Positions 40,819 to 48,587 of a stretch of 54,759 bases of DNA are shown here, piece after piece. Position numbers and translations under genes: made by a program. The stretch is from a virus: the IMG/VR virus record IMGVR_UViG_3300030389_001655, positions 1-54,759 of that record. The stretch is one strand, 5' to 3'. The notes below the pieces were generated by a model, which worked only from the letters and a program-made list of their open reading frames with translations, had not been told where the DNA came from and ran no database searches. The stretch's first letter is position 1. Each line of letters begins with the position of its first letter.

Positions 40819-40947
40819 ATGGCAATAGCACCAAAGAAAAAAAATAAAATTAAAAAAGTTATTAAAGGTTTAAAAAAAGCAAGTGCTTTACATAAAAAAC
40901 AAGCTAAATCTTTAAAAAGCGTTATGAGTAATAAAAAGAGAAAGTGA
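40819..40947 (+). CDS. 42-residue Lys-rich protein
   Basis: Shine-Dalgarno AAGGAGAGAAAC then ATG. MAIAPKKKNKIKKVIKGLKK and KQAKSLKSVMSNKKRK: almost a third Lys. Likely condenses nucleic acid or is virion-packaged. Coding is supported by spacing and ribosome-binding site only. Confidence 0.5.
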   Translation: MAIAPKKKNKIKKVIKGLKKASALHKKQAKSLKSVMSNKKRK

Positions 40948-40954
40948 TTATTAA

Positions 40955-41239
40955 GTGGCGAAAAAAGATCCAAAAGTTGGCACTGGCAAAAAACCTAAAG
41001 GTTCAGGTAGAAGACTCTATACTGACGAAAATCCAAAAGATACTGTTAGTATTAAATTTGCAACTCCTGCTGATGCTCGTGCAACAGTTGCAAAAGTTAG
41101 AAGAATTAATAAACCTTATGCTCGAAAAATTCAAATCCTTACTGTCATGGAACAAAGGGCAAAAGTAATGAAAAAAGCAGAAGTAGTTCGTATAGCAAAA
41201 AAAGCAAAAGAGTCTTTAAAAAAAGCTAAAAAAACATGA
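40955..41239 (+). CDS. conserved small basic phage protein
   Basis: 94 residues, GTG start. MAKKDPKVGTGKKPKGSGRR, LYTDENPKDTVSIKFATPAD and KPYARKIQILTVMEQRAKVM form a pattern I recall from many marine phages. Lys-rich C-terminal helix. Overlaps the next gene by four bases. Function unknown, probably virion-related. Confidence 0.65.
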   Translation: MAKKDPKVGTGKKPKGSGRRLYTDENPKDTVSIKFATPADARATVAKVRRINKPYARKIQILTVMEQRAKVMKKAEVVRIAKKAKESLKKAKKT

Positions 41240-41433
41240 GTGCATTTCTCTTAACGTGCTTTCTAAACATGAATGTTGATGCAAAAATTTATTTTAAAGA
41301 TGTGAACAATTGTCTGTATTATGCCGAAAAGTTAACAGAGCAATCTGTGCAAATACCAGAAAAGGTTGAATCTTATAAATGTATGTGTAAACTCGTGGCA
41401 TATGTGAACGACAAAAAGACAAAAGTGTATTAG
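41236..41433 (+). CDS. small exported Cys protein
   Basis: 65 residues. MSAFLLTCFLNMNVDA looks like a short signal peptide, with possible lipoprotein Cys at 8. Then YFKDVNNCLYYAEKLTEQSV and KCMCKLVAYVNDKKTKVY. In the lysis region it could act as an o-spanin-like or periplasmic factor; similar layout to the gene at 26406. Confidence 0.5.
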   Translation: MSAFLLTCFLNMNVDAKIYFKDVNNCLYYAEKLTEQSVQIPEKVESYKCMCKLVAYVNDKKTKVY

Positions 41434-41441
41434 GAGGTAGT

Positions 41442-41849
41442 ATGTTACAAGCACTTATTGGACCCGTTACAAGTCTGGTGGGAAAATTCATAGAAGATAA
41501 AGATCAGAAAAACAAATTGGCACATGACTTGGCAACGCTTGCTTCTCGTCATGCCCAGGAGCTGGCGAAAGGGCAAATCGCAGCTAATGCCGAACAGGCG
41601 AAACATCCTTCAATATTTGTTGCAGGAGCACGCCCAGCGATAATGTGGATCTGTGCTCTAGGGTTATTAACTCAATTTTTTATCATGCCTATTGCAGAAT
41701 GGGCAACAGCGATATGGATGCCAGATATAAGTTTGCCAAAACTAGCCACGGGTGAACTTATGACTTTGACCCTTTCGTTACTAGGTCTCGGAGGAATGAG
41801 ATCCTATGAAAAGTCAAAAGGTGTAGCTAGAGAGAATATGAAGAAATGA
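41442..41849 (+). CDS. holin-type protein (GTA_holin_3TM-like)
   Basis: 135 residues; Shine-Dalgarno AGGAGGTAGT. An N-terminal amphipathic helix, the marker SIFVAGARPAIMWICALGLL (AGARP, first membrane helix), a second segment around TQFFIMPIAEW, and a third, GELMTLTLSLLGLGGMRSYE. This is the 3TM holin family first described in gene transfer agents. It should permit the cytoplasmic lysozyme (15027) to reach peptidoglycan. Confidence 0.82.
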   Translation: MLQALIGPVTSLVGKFIEDKDQKNKLAHDLATLASRHAQELAKGQIAANAEQAKHPSIFVAGARPAIMWICALGLLTQFFIMPIAEWATAIWMPDISLPKLATGELMTLTLSLLGLGGMRSYEKSKGVARENMKK

Positions 41850-41962
41850 CAGATAAAATCTGCATTAGATGTAAAGTAGCTTTAAAAAAAACAGAATTAA
41901 AAGACGTGCATCAATGTCCTGTTTGTTTTACTGTCATAGAATTTAAAGAAGAGGATGAATAA
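41846..41962 (+). CDS. 38-residue zinc-ribbon protein
   Basis: ATG overlaps the holin stop (ATGA). Two CxxC pairs, CIRC and CPVC (residues 6-27), form a mini zinc ribbon; acidic end EFKEEDE. The next ATG shares its stop base. Possible transcription or regulatory adaptor. Confidence 0.6.
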   Translation: MTDKICIRCKVALKKTELKDVHQCPVCFTVIEFKEEDE

Positions 41963-42153
41963 TGGATGGTGTTAAATTAGCAGAACATCTTTATAAGAAC
42001 ATACGTCAAAGAAAAGAGCAGTTAACTGAATCTTTGGCTGATGGAGCGATAGGATCAATGGAAGACTATCGAGCAATCACAGGTGAAATACGAGGTCTAA
42101 TCTGGATTGAAGAAGAACTAAGAACCTCGATGAAAGGTATAGAAGATGACTAA
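41962..42153 (+). CDS. small helical conserved phage protein
   Basis: 63 residues, TAATG start. LAEHLYKNIRQRKEQLTESL, ADGAIGSMEDYRAITGEIRG and LIWIEEELRTSMKGIEDD: two helices resembling small phage proteins that precede co-chaperonin or scaffold genes. Function unknown. Confidence 0.6.
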   Translation: MDGVKLAEHLYKNIRQRKEQLTESLADGAIGSMEDYRAITGEIRGLIWIEEELRTSMKGIEDD

Positions 42154-42622
42154 AAAGTTATATGTGCCAGAACGGATTTTAGCACAGAAAAAAGTAAATC
42201 CGACACCAAAAGCAATATCCAAAGCTTTTGATAATAAAGAGGAGGCTAATAAAAATAGCAAAGATCCATCTCAATTAGACGTATCTGTATTAGAGAGACT
42301 ACCACAACCAACTGGATATAGAATGCTTGTCATCCCATATTATTTGTCTGAAAAGACTAAGGGAGGGATATTCATTCCAGATGCAACTCGTGATAGAGAG
42401 AGTTTTGCAACTGTGGTTGCTTATGTCGTTAAACTAGGACCTGATGCCTATAAAGATTCTGATAAATTCCCAAATGGAGCATACTGTTCTGAGAAGCAAT
42501 GGGTGCTTATGGGTAGGTATGCTGGAAATAGGTTCAAAGTGGATGGTCTTGAGTTAAGAATCATAAATGACGATAATATTATAGCAACAATACTTGACCC
42601 AGCAGATATTTCTTATGTATAG
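42146..42622 (+). CDS. GroES-like co-chaperonin
   Basis: 158 residues. After a ~45-residue basic extension comes the Cpn10 fold: LPQPTGYRMLVIPYYLSEKT, KGGIFIPDATRDRESFATVV, VKLGPDAY and DDNIIATI. The mobile loop region STKGGI-like is kept. It would pair with host GroEL to fold the capsid protein, as T4 gp31 does. Located just before scaffold and capsid genes, which fits. Confidence 0.8.
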   Translation: MTKKLYVPERILAQKKVNPTPKAISKAFDNKEEANKNSKDPSQLDVSVLERLPQPTGYRMLVIPYYLSEKTKGGIFIPDATRDRESFATVVAYVVKLGPDAYKDSDKFPNGAYCSEKQWVLMGRYAGNRFKVDGLELRIINDDNIIATILDPADISYV

Positions 42623-42633
42623 TGGAGGTAATG

Positions 42634-43539
42634 ATGAATGAAGCACAAGAAAACAAAGTAGAAGAAACTTCTAACGAAAATGAATTTGTTGTAGAAGTTG
42701 ATGAAAATCAAGAATCTACAAAAAAAGAAGTCCAACCAGAAAAACAAGAACAGACAATTGTTCGTGATGAAGAACCTGATGAGGCTGAATCATACAGTGA
42801 AAAAGTTCAAAAAAGAATAAATGCGTTAACCGCAAAGAAAAAAGCTGCAGAAGATGACATGAACAATGCTATAAAGTATGGCAAACAAGTTGAAGAAGAA
42901 AATCAACGTCTTAAAAAACAACTTGAGACATACACCAATGGCTACACAAATGAGTTTGATACAAGAGTCCAATCTCAAGAGGCTCAAGTTAAGCAATTGT
43001 TAAAGGAGGCTTATGATGCTCAAGATGTTGATAAGATTGCAGAGGCGAATTCAGCTCTTACTCAGGTCAATATTGAAAAAGAAAGACTTAGAGTCCTCAA
43101 GCAACAAAGAGAGCAAGAACAAGCAGCTCAAAAAGATGCACGACAGAGCAGTCAAAAAGAAGAAGTAAAACAACCATCAATAGAGGACAATCCAAAAATA
43201 AAAGCTTGGATTGCTAAAAATCCTTGGTATGGCAAAGATGACGAAATTGAAAAAAACTTAGCTTTAATGTTAGCTGATAAAAAAGTATCAACAATGTATG
43301 ATGCTACAGATGACAGATACTATGAAGAAATAGATAAAGAGATGGCTAAGTTGTTTCCACAAGATCAGAGCAATAGTAATGTCCAAACTGTTGCACCTGT
43401 AAATGGCAGAGCTTCTGTCAAAACTGGACGTAAACAGAGAGTGGTCTTAACTGAAAGTGAAAGACGTACTGCTGATAGACTTGGTGTGCCATACGATAAA
43501 TATGCACAACAAAAACTCAAATTGCAAAAAGGAGCATAA
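42634..43539 (+). CDS. scaffold-like protein
   Basis: 301 residues from the second of two adjacent ATGs (better distance from GGAGG). Glu/Gln/Lys-rich coiled coil throughout (KAAEDDMNNAIKYGKQVEEE, NQRLKKQLETYTNGYTNEFD), an NPWYGKDDE motif and a basic C-terminus (KTGRKQRVVLTESERRTADR), all typical of capsid scaffolds placed before the coat gene. A copy of ACAATTGTTCG lies inside at 42754. Confidence 0.7.
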   Translation: MNEAQENKVEETSNENEFVVEVDENQESTKKEVQPEKQEQTIVRDEEPDEAESYSEKVQKRINALTAKKKAAEDDMNNAIKYGKQVEEENQRLKKQLETYTNGYTNEFDTRVQSQEAQVKQLLKEAYDAQDVDKIAEANSALTQVNIEKERLRVLKQQREQEQAAQKDARQSSQKEEVKQPSIEDNPKIKAWIAKNPWYGKDDEIEKNLALMLADKKVSTMYDATDDRYYEEIDKEMAKLFPQDQSNSNVQTVAPVNGRASVKTGRKQRVVLTESERRTADRLGVPYDKYAQQKLKLQKGA

Positions 43540-43540
43540 G

Positions 43541-44005
43541 ATGGCTGATAGATCAAATCGAGAGTCTGCTACTCGTGAAAAACAGGAAAGAAAAGTTGAT
43601 TGGAAGCCGCCTTCAACCTTAGATGCACCCGAGGCTCCTGTGGGGTATAAACACAGGTGGATAAGAGAACGTGTAATGGATTTTGACGATAAGCAAAATG
43701 TATATAAACGAAGAAGAGAGGGATATGAATTAGTGCGTGCAGAGGAGTATCCTGATTTTGACACCCCTGTGGTCGATGAAGGCAAGAATGCTGGAGTAAT
43801 TGGTCAAGGAGGTTTATTATTAGCACGAGTCCCAGAGGAAGTTGCTGATAGTCGAAATGAATATTTCGCCAAAAAAACTTCAAATCAGATGTCAGTTTAT
43901 GATCAAGAGTTGGCTAACCAACCAGAGTCATCGGCTGGTAGAATCTTAAAACCAGAAAGAAAATCACAAGTTCGATTTGGTGGAAAGAAAACTTTAAATG
44001 ATTAA
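43541..44005 (+). CDS. conserved head-module protein
   Basis: 154 residues; Shine-Dalgarno AAAGGAGC. KVDWKPPSTLDAPEAPVGYK, HRWIRERVMDFDDKQNVYKR and GLLLARVPEEVADSRNEYFA recur in marine phage capsid clusters. Strongly charged, no membrane segment. Position between scaffold and capsid genes suggests a minor head or assembly role. Confidence 0.6.
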   Translation: MADRSNRESATREKQERKVDWKPPSTLDAPEAPVGYKHRWIRERVMDFDDKQNVYKRRREGYELVRAEEYPDFDTPVVDEGKNAGVIGQGGLLLARVPEEVADSRNEYFAKKTSNQMSVYDQELANQPESSAGRILKPERKSQVRFGGKKTLND

Positions 44006-44022
44006 TTTTACAGGAGTATAAA

Positions 44023-44607
44023 ATGGCAAATCAAGATGCTGCTTTTGGAATGCGTCCTTTAAAAATGATAGGTGGACAAGCCTTTCATGGTGGACAAAGC
44101 CGATATAGAATCGCTGCCAATTATGGAACTTCTATCTTTCAAGGTGACATGGTTGCCCAAGTCACAGGAGGCACTGTTGAAGTGCACGCTGATGGAGGAA
44201 CAGTACCAATAGTTGGAGTGTTCAATGGTTGTAGGTTTACAGACCCAACCACGAAAAAGGAAACTTTTTCAAACTTTTATCCTGCAAGTACAAATGCTTC
44301 AGACATTGAAGCTTTTATTATAGATGACCCAAATGTTGTTTATGAGATTCAATGTGATGCTGCATTTCCTATTGCAGATTTATTTGGTAACTTTGACATC
44401 GTATATACAAGTTCAGGTTCTACTGTAACTGGTATTTCTGGTGCAGAGTTGGATGTAACAACAGGTGCAACTACTGCTGGTTTACCTCTGAAAGCGATTG
44501 ATATATCGCAAGATCCAGAGAACAGCGATGTTAGTTCCGATGCAACCAATGTTCAAGTGGTTATTCAAAATAGCATATTTGGACAAAAGGGTGCAGGATT
44601 AGCGTAA
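44023..44607 (+). CDS. capsid decoration-like protein
   Basis: 194 residues, beta-rich, Gly/Thr/Ser-rich. ANQDAAFGMRPLKMIGGQAF opens it; AANYGTSIFQGDMV and VGVFNGCRFTDPTTKKETFS follow. The N-terminus fits head proteins encoded just before the coat gene in related phages. Shine-Dalgarno CAGGAG. Decoration or head-completion role inferred. Confidence 0.65.
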   Translation: MANQDAAFGMRPLKMIGGQAFHGGQSRYRIAANYGTSIFQGDMVAQVTGGTVEVHADGGTVPIVGVFNGCRFTDPTTKKETFSNFYPASTNASDIEAFIIDDPNVVYEIQCDAAFPIADLFGNFDIVYTSSGSTVTGISGAELDVTTGATTAGLPLKAIDISQDPENSDVSSDATNVQVVIQNSIFGQKGAGLA

Positions 44608-44620
44608 GGGAGATTAGATT

Positions 44621-45529
44621 ATGGCTATTTCAAGAGCACAACTCGTTAAAGAGTTAGAACCTGGTCTTAACGCTTTATTCGGCATGGAATATGATCGTTA
44701 TGACAATCAGCATACTGAAATATTTGAGACAGAAACTTCAGATCGAGCATTTGAAGAAGAAGTCATGTTAAGTGGTTTTGGTAATGCACAAACTAAATCT
44801 GAAGGTGCTGGTGTAGCATTTGATGATGCAAACGAAGTGTATACTTCAAGATATACAATGGAAACAATTTCACTTGCTTTTGCTTTGACAGAAGAAGCGA
44901 TGGAAGACAATTTGTATGACCAACTTGGTAGAAGATATACAAGAGCGTTAGCAAGATCAATGTCTCACACAAAGCAAATTAAAGCTGCTGCAGTTTTAAA
45001 CAATGCGTTTGATTCAAGTTTTACTGGTGGTGATGGTAAAGAGCTTTGTGCAACAGATCATCCTTTAGGTGGTGGTGGCACATTCAGAAATGAATTTACA
45101 GTTGCTGCAGACCTTAATGAAACATCATTAGAAAATGCTCTCATTGACATTTCACAATTTGTTGATGAAAGAAACATGATTGTTGCTTTAAGAGGCATGA
45201 AGCTTATTGTTCCACCAGCATTACAATTTGTTGCTGACAGACTACTTGAGTCAACATTAAGAACAGGTACTTCTGACAATGATTTAAACGCAATCAAAAA
45301 CATGGGTATGTTACCAGATGGTTATACTATCAACCATTTCTTAACAGATACAGATGCGTTTTTTCTCAAGACAGATGCACCTAATGGTTTCAAGTATTTT
45401 GAAAGAACACCATTAAGCACAAGTATGGAAGCTGATTTCGATACTGGCAACATGAGATACAAAGCAAGAGAGCGTTATGCCTTTGGCTTTTCAGATCCAA
45501 GATGTGTCTTCGGATCACCAGGTGCATAA
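44621..45529 (+). CDS. major capsid protein
   Basis: 302 residues. A helical N-terminus (LVKELEPGLNALFGMEYDRY), then TMETISLAFALTEEAMEDNL, QLGRRYTRALARSMSHTKQI, and the P-domain-like FVDERNMIVALRGMKLIVPP, ending ARERYAFGFSDPRCVFGS. These fit HK97-fold coat proteins of marine short-tailed phages. Highest-copy product; two tandem terminator elements follow directly. Confidence 0.85.
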   Translation: MAISRAQLVKELEPGLNALFGMEYDRYDNQHTEIFETETSDRAFEEEVMLSGFGNAQTKSEGAGVAFDDANEVYTSRYTMETISLAFALTEEAMEDNLYDQLGRRYTRALARSMSHTKQIKAAAVLNNAFDSSFTGGDGKELCATDHPLGGGGTFRNEFTVAADLNETSLENALIDISQFVDERNMIVALRGMKLIVPPALQFVADRLLESTLRTGTSDNDLNAIKNMGMLPDGYTINHFLTDTDAFFLKTDAPNGFKYFERTPLSTSMEADFDTGNMRYKARERYAFGFSDPRCVFGSPGA

Positions 45530-45530
45530 G

Positions 45531-45544
45531 CGAACAATTGTTCG
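45531..45544. repeat. 14-bp palindrome CGAACAATTGTTCG (copy 3)
   Basis: Begins one base after the capsid stop and is followed by TTTTTT, so it can itself fold as a short terminator (stem CGAAC/GTTCG, loop AATT). Confidence 0.75.
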
Positions 45545-45553
45545 TTTTTTACA

Positions 45554-45581
45554 AAGGGGTCTTTCCAGACCCCTTTTTTTT
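45554..45581 (+). terminator. intrinsic terminator after the major capsid gene
   Basis: AAGGGGTC (45554-45561), loop TTTCCA, GACCCCTT (45568-45575), then eight Ts (45574-45581). It marks the end of the high-expression capsid segment. Confidence 0.92.
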
Positions 45582-45645
45582 GTGTATACTTAAATAACCT
45601 TGACGAAGAATTAACTTCGACAATAGCCAAGACAAGGAGATTTAC

Positions 45646-46155
45646 ATGGCTAATACAACATTCTCAGGTCCTATTAGATCTGAAAGCACAGTCAAGACTA
45701 TCAGCAAAAATTCAACTACTGGAACTATTACAGAGGTAACAACTCTTGGTGGTGCTCCAGTTAGCTTATCTGATGGTGATGTAACTTTAACAAATGCAAC
45801 TCATAGTGGTAGAATTTTACTTGTGCCAGATGGATCACAAGATAATACATACACACTACCAGCACCTATAGCTGGATCAGTATTTAGATTTATTTACGCT
45901 GGTGGAGCTGCTGATGCTACTGATGCTTTAATTCTTACACCAGGTAATACAAACTTTTATATTGGTGGAGTAACATTTTTAGATACTGATGGTAATGAAG
46001 TCAGTTCAGTATTTTCTGATGGTAACTCAAACAGTAGTATACAATTAAATGTTCCTGCTGGATTCGATGTAACTATTGTTGGAATTGATACAACTAATTA
46101 TCAAATATTTGGTAACGTAACATCAACGACTGCTCCAGCTTTCGCTGATCAATAA
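45646..46155 (+). CDS. capsid-surface/decoration-like protein
   Basis: 169 residues, Ser/Thr/Gly-rich beta protein (TFSGPIRSESTVKTISKNST, LTNATHSGRILLVPDGSQDN, TYTLPAPIAGSVFRFIYAGG). This family follows coat genes in many marine phages. Shine-Dalgarno AAGGAGA. A small inverted repeat CGAAG-AATTAA-CTTCG lies upstream (45605-45620). Decoration role inferred. Confidence 0.6.
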   Translation: MANTTFSGPIRSESTVKTISKNSTTGTITEVTTLGGAPVSLSDGDVTLTNATHSGRILLVPDGSQDNTYTLPAPIAGSVFRFIYAGGAADATDALILTPGNTNFYIGGVTFLDTDGNEVSSVFSDGNSNSSIQLNVPAGFDVTIVGIDTTNYQIFGNVTSTTAPAFADQ

Positions 46156-46167
46156 TAGGAGAGTTAT

Positions 46168-46569
46168 ATGGCAGACGCAGTTACCTCTCAAACCTTACAG
46201 GATGGTAATCAAATTGCTGTTTTTAAATTTACTAATATCTCTGACGGAAGTGGTGAAGATGCAGTAACAAAAGTTGATGTTTCTGCATTACAAAAAAATG
46301 TTCGTGGTGAAGCTTGCACAAGAGCTACTATTGAAAAAATGTGGTGGCAGTGTAATGGCATGAAAGTTAAAGTGCTATTCGATGCTACAACAGATGATTT
46401 TTGTATAGAGCTTGGTGAAAATCAAAGTGGACATCACGATTACACATCTTTCGGTGGTTTGGTGAATCCTGCTAGTTCTGGTGTAACTGGTGACATAAAG
46501 TTCACAACTGTAGGACATAGTTCAGCAGATAGTTACACTGTTATTATGCAGGTCAGAAAGAGCTATTAA
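46168..46569 (+). CDS. conserved virion-module protein
   Basis: 133 residues, beta-rich: SQTLQDGNQIAVFKFTNISD, IEKMWWQCNGMKVKVLFDAT, CIELGENQSGHHDYTSFGGL. Shine-Dalgarno TAGGAGAG. Conserved companion of the decoration-like gene in related phages; likely virion surface or head-completion. Confidence 0.55.
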   Translation: MADAVTSQTLQDGNQIAVFKFTNISDGSGEDAVTKVDVSALQKNVRGEACTRATIEKMWWQCNGMKVKVLFDATTDDFCIELGENQSGHHDYTSFGGLVNPASSGVTGDIKFTTVGHSSADSYTVIMQVRKSY

Positions 46570-46853
46570 TGGCTAGAAGGCAAGATAAACAGCCTCCAAA
46601 AACTAAAAAGTATTTCCGCTCCACTAAAAGTGGTGCGGGAATGACTAAAGCTGGAGTTGCACGATATAGACGTGAAAATCCAGGCAGTAAATTAAAAACA
46701 GCCGTTACTGGCAAAGTTAAGAAAGGAAGTAAAGCAGCTAAAAGAAGAAAGTCATTTTGTGCTCGTTCTGCGGGTCAAATGAAAAAGTTTCCTAAAGCAG
46801 CTAAAAATCCTAACAGTAGATTAAGACAAGCAAGAAGAAGATGGAAGTGTTAA
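46569..46853 (+). CDS. small Lys/Arg-rich protein (DUF6321-like)
   Basis: 94 residues. KKYFRSTKSGAGMTKAGVAR, YRRENPGSKLKTAVTGKV and a C-terminal SRLRQARRRWKC form a pattern I recall as DUF6321 in phages. Extremely basic, likely DNA/RNA-binding and perhaps packaged. Overlaps the previous stop by one base. Confidence 0.65.
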   Translation: MARRQDKQPPKTKKYFRSTKSGAGMTKAGVARYRRENPGSKLKTAVTGKVKKGSKAAKRRKSFCARSAGQMKKFPKAAKNPNSRLRQARRRWKC

Positions 46854-47012
46854 ATGACAAGTAAAGAATTATTAAAAATGTTGGAAAAACATGAGTCAGT
46901 ATGTAATGCTAGATTTGATGGCATTAATAATAAATTAAATAAATTAGATACCCGTTTATGGGGAATATATGGAGTAATAATTGGTGTTGCAGTTCTTGAG
47001 AAGTTTTTTTAA
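46854..47012 (+). CDS. XhlA-like small membrane protein
   Basis: 52 residues directly after the previous stop. MTSKELLKMLEKHESVCNAR, a helix with KLNKLDTRLWGIY, then one transmembrane helix (GVIIGVAVLEKFF). The layout matches haemolysin XhlA-type lysis accessories. The next ATG shares its stop base. Confidence 0.65.
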   Translation: MTSKELLKMLEKHESVCNARFDGINNKLNKLDTRLWGIYGVIIGVAVLEKFF

Positions 47013-47173
47013 TGGTTATGGGCAGGGCACAAATGTCACGACAAGTGTCAAAGCCACCACAGAAAAGGAGATGGAGTGCCAGTAGGAAGAGGAAAATCAA
47101 TTGTAAACGACCTAAAGGATTTTCTCAAAAAGCACATTGTGCCGCTAAAAAAAGGAGAGGTGGTAAGAGGTGA
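47012..47173 (+). CDS. 53-residue basic Cys-containing protein
   Basis: TAATG start. RQVSKPPQKRRWSASRKRKI, then NCKRPKGFSQKAHCAAKKRR: a conserved C..KRPKGFSQ.AHC motif that I recall from phage small proteins. Its last 98 bases are shared, in another frame, with the gene at 47076. Confidence 0.6.
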   Translation: MVMGRAQMSRQVSKPPQKRRWSASRKRKINCKRPKGFSQKAHCAAKKRRGGKR

Positions 47174-47249
47174 ACCACAAAAGATTTGTAGAAAATGTAA
47201 AAAAAGAGAATTTTTTTGCAATTGTTGGAAGTTATTAACTAGGAGATAA
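47076..47249 (+). CDS. 57-residue Cys-rich protein in an overlapping frame
   Basis: GTG start with GGAGATGGA upstream. Reads PVGRGKSIVNDLKDFLKKHI, VPLKKGEVVRGEPQ, then CRKCKKREFFCNCWK, a compact four-Cys zinc-like cluster located outside the overlap. The sensible amphipathic helix plus Cys cluster argue for a real gene despite overlap with 47012-47173. Confidence 0.5.
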   Translation: MPVGRGKSIVNDLKDFLKKHIVPLKKGEVVRGEPQKICRKCKKREFFCNCWKLLTRR

Positions 47250-47252
47250 ATT

Positions 47253-47534
47253 ATGCCAAAAGACGCTTGTTATCATAAAGTAAAAGCTCGTTACAGGGTT
47301 TTTCCATCAGCTTATGCTTCAGGAGCTATTGCAAAGTGCCGAAAGGTAGGAGCAGCTAATTATGGCAAAGGTGGTAAAAAAGCCAAGAAAAAAGCTGAAG
47401 GTGGATTAATAGAAATGAAAAATGGTGGATCAGTTCCAAAGCAAACTCGTAAAAGAAGAACTAAAAATCCAAATATAGCAAGAGGTTGTGGTGTAGTTAT
47501 GAGTAATAGAAGAAAAGTAACAAAGTTTAGATAA
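47253..47534 (+). CDS. conserved small basic protein, DUF5872-type neighbourhood
   Basis: 93 residues. MPKDACYHKVKARYRVFPSA, YASGAIAKCRKVGAANYGKG: a motif I recognise from cyanophage and other marine phage genomes. Gly-Gly motifs (AEGGLIEMKNGGSVPK) and the end RGCGVVMSNRRKVTKFR. Shine-Dalgarno TAGGAGAT. Probably virion-packaged; function unknown. Confidence 0.65.
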   Translation: MPKDACYHKVKARYRVFPSAYASGAIAKCRKVGAANYGKGGKKAKKKAEGGLIEMKNGGSVPKQTRKRRTKNPNIARGCGVVMSNRRKVTKFR

Positions 47535-47815
47535 TGGCTGTTCGTAAAACAAAAGCTGGTCTAGCTCTTAAACGATGGTTTAAAGAAGATTGGAAAGATC
47601 AAAGAACTGGCAAAAAGTGTGGTAGACAAAAAGGTGAAAAACGTGGCACTCCATATTGTAGACCTACTAAACGTATTTCGAGTAAAACTCCAAAAACTGC
47701 ATCTGAGATGTCTGCATCAGAAAAAAGAAAACGAATAGCACAAAAGAAAAGATTAGGTCAACCAGCAGGTAAGCCAAGAAGAGTAGCTGCTGCAAGACGT
47801 AGGAAGAAAAAATAA
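47534..47815 (+). CDS. small basic protein, DUF5872-like
   Basis: 93 residues. LKRWFKEDWKDQRTGKKCGR and GTPYCRPTKRISSKTPKTAS match, from memory, the DUF5872 family of marine phages and viruses. Two conserved Cys; Arg/Lys-rich end. Overlaps both neighbours by one base. Function unknown. Confidence 0.6.
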   Translation: MAVRKTKAGLALKRWFKEDWKDQRTGKKCGRQKGEKRGTPYCRPTKRISSKTPKTASEMSASEKRKRIAQKKRLGQPAGKPRRVAAARRRKKK

Positions 47816-48390
47816 TGGATGAGTATAAAAACATAGAAGATCAAATTTGTGAAGAAATTCGTGAATGGTCTAGATATGCTTTAGAAAAACCAAATAAAAA
47901 TTATAACAATTTACCCTCGTGTCCTTTTGCAAAAACTGCTTGGAAAGATAAAAGAGTTAGTTTTGCTTTTAAGAATACATATTCATACTACTGTTTAGAC
48001 ACCTTAATAGATTGTTTCAAAGACAATAAAGATCTAATAATTATTGTCGATATGTGTTTTGAAAATAATGAAAAATTTCACAAACATTTAAGTGATGTAA
48101 ATGAAAAAATTCATAAAGGTGAATATAAACAAAAGGACATTTGGATAATGGGATTCCACCCTGACGATGATGTAAATGAACTTATTGACGATGGTACATT
48201 TACAGAAATTGTAAAGGAAGAATATGCTTTGATATTCGTTCAACGATTAACAAAGCTACAAGAGAGTGCAAATAAATTGAAGAAGCTTGGTTATTATGAT
48301 AAATATTATAGTAACTATAATGTAGAAGATATTTATGAGCAAAGACAACAATACTATAATAATCTTAAAAGGAGTGAAGTATGGCAATGA
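47815..48390 (+). CDS. conserved phage protein, unknown
   Basis: 191 residues. CPFAKTAWKDKRVSFAFKNT, LIIIVDMCFENNEKFHKHLS, IWIMGFHPDDDVNELIDDGT and EEYALIFVQRLTKLQES form a mixed alpha/beta fold with a conserved Cys-Pro motif. I recall relatives in cyanophages without assigned function. The GC/codon style equals its neighbours. Overlaps the next gene by ten bases. Confidence 0.6.
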   Translation: MDEYKNIEDQICEEIREWSRYALEKPNKNYNNLPSCPFAKTAWKDKRVSFAFKNTYSYYCLDTLIDCFKDNKDLIIIVDMCFENNEKFHKHLSDVNEKIHKGEYKQKDIWIMGFHPDDDVNELIDDGTFTEIVKEEYALIFVQRLTKLQESANKLKKLGYYDKYYSNYNVEDIYEQRQQYYNNLKRSEVWQ

Positions 48391-48587
48391 GTCCTAAAAA
48401 AATGATGGCTATGGGCGATCAATTAAAAAATGCTGCTAAAAAAATGATGGAAGGTGGCAAAGTTAAAAAAATGAGAGGTGGCGGCATGGCTATGAAACCA
48501 AAAAAAATGCGTGGCGGTGGTATGGCTAAAAAAATGCGTGGTGGCGGAATGGCAATGAAGAAGATGAATAAAGGCGGTAAAGCTTAA
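48381..48587 (+). CDS. Met/Lys/Gly-repeat peptide
   Basis: 68 residues, Shine-Dalgarno AAAAGGAGTG. A tandem peptide K-(K)-M-R-G-G-G-M-A appears three times (48474-48556) and ends MNKGGKA. Likely unstructured, DNA- or virion-associated. It is the extreme form of the Gly-Gly motif found in other head genes. Confidence 0.6.
   Translation: MAMSPKKMMAMGDQLKNAAKKMMEGGKVKKMRGGGMAMKPKKMRGGGMAKKMRGGGMAMKKMNKGGKA
48465..48562 (+). repeat. in-gene tandem repeat encoding KKMRGGGMA units
   Basis: Three near-identical units of AAAATG(A/C)G(A/T)GG(T)GGCGG..ATGGC at about 30-39-bp spacing. Third positions differ between units, so the peptide is conserved more than the DNA. Confidence 0.7.
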
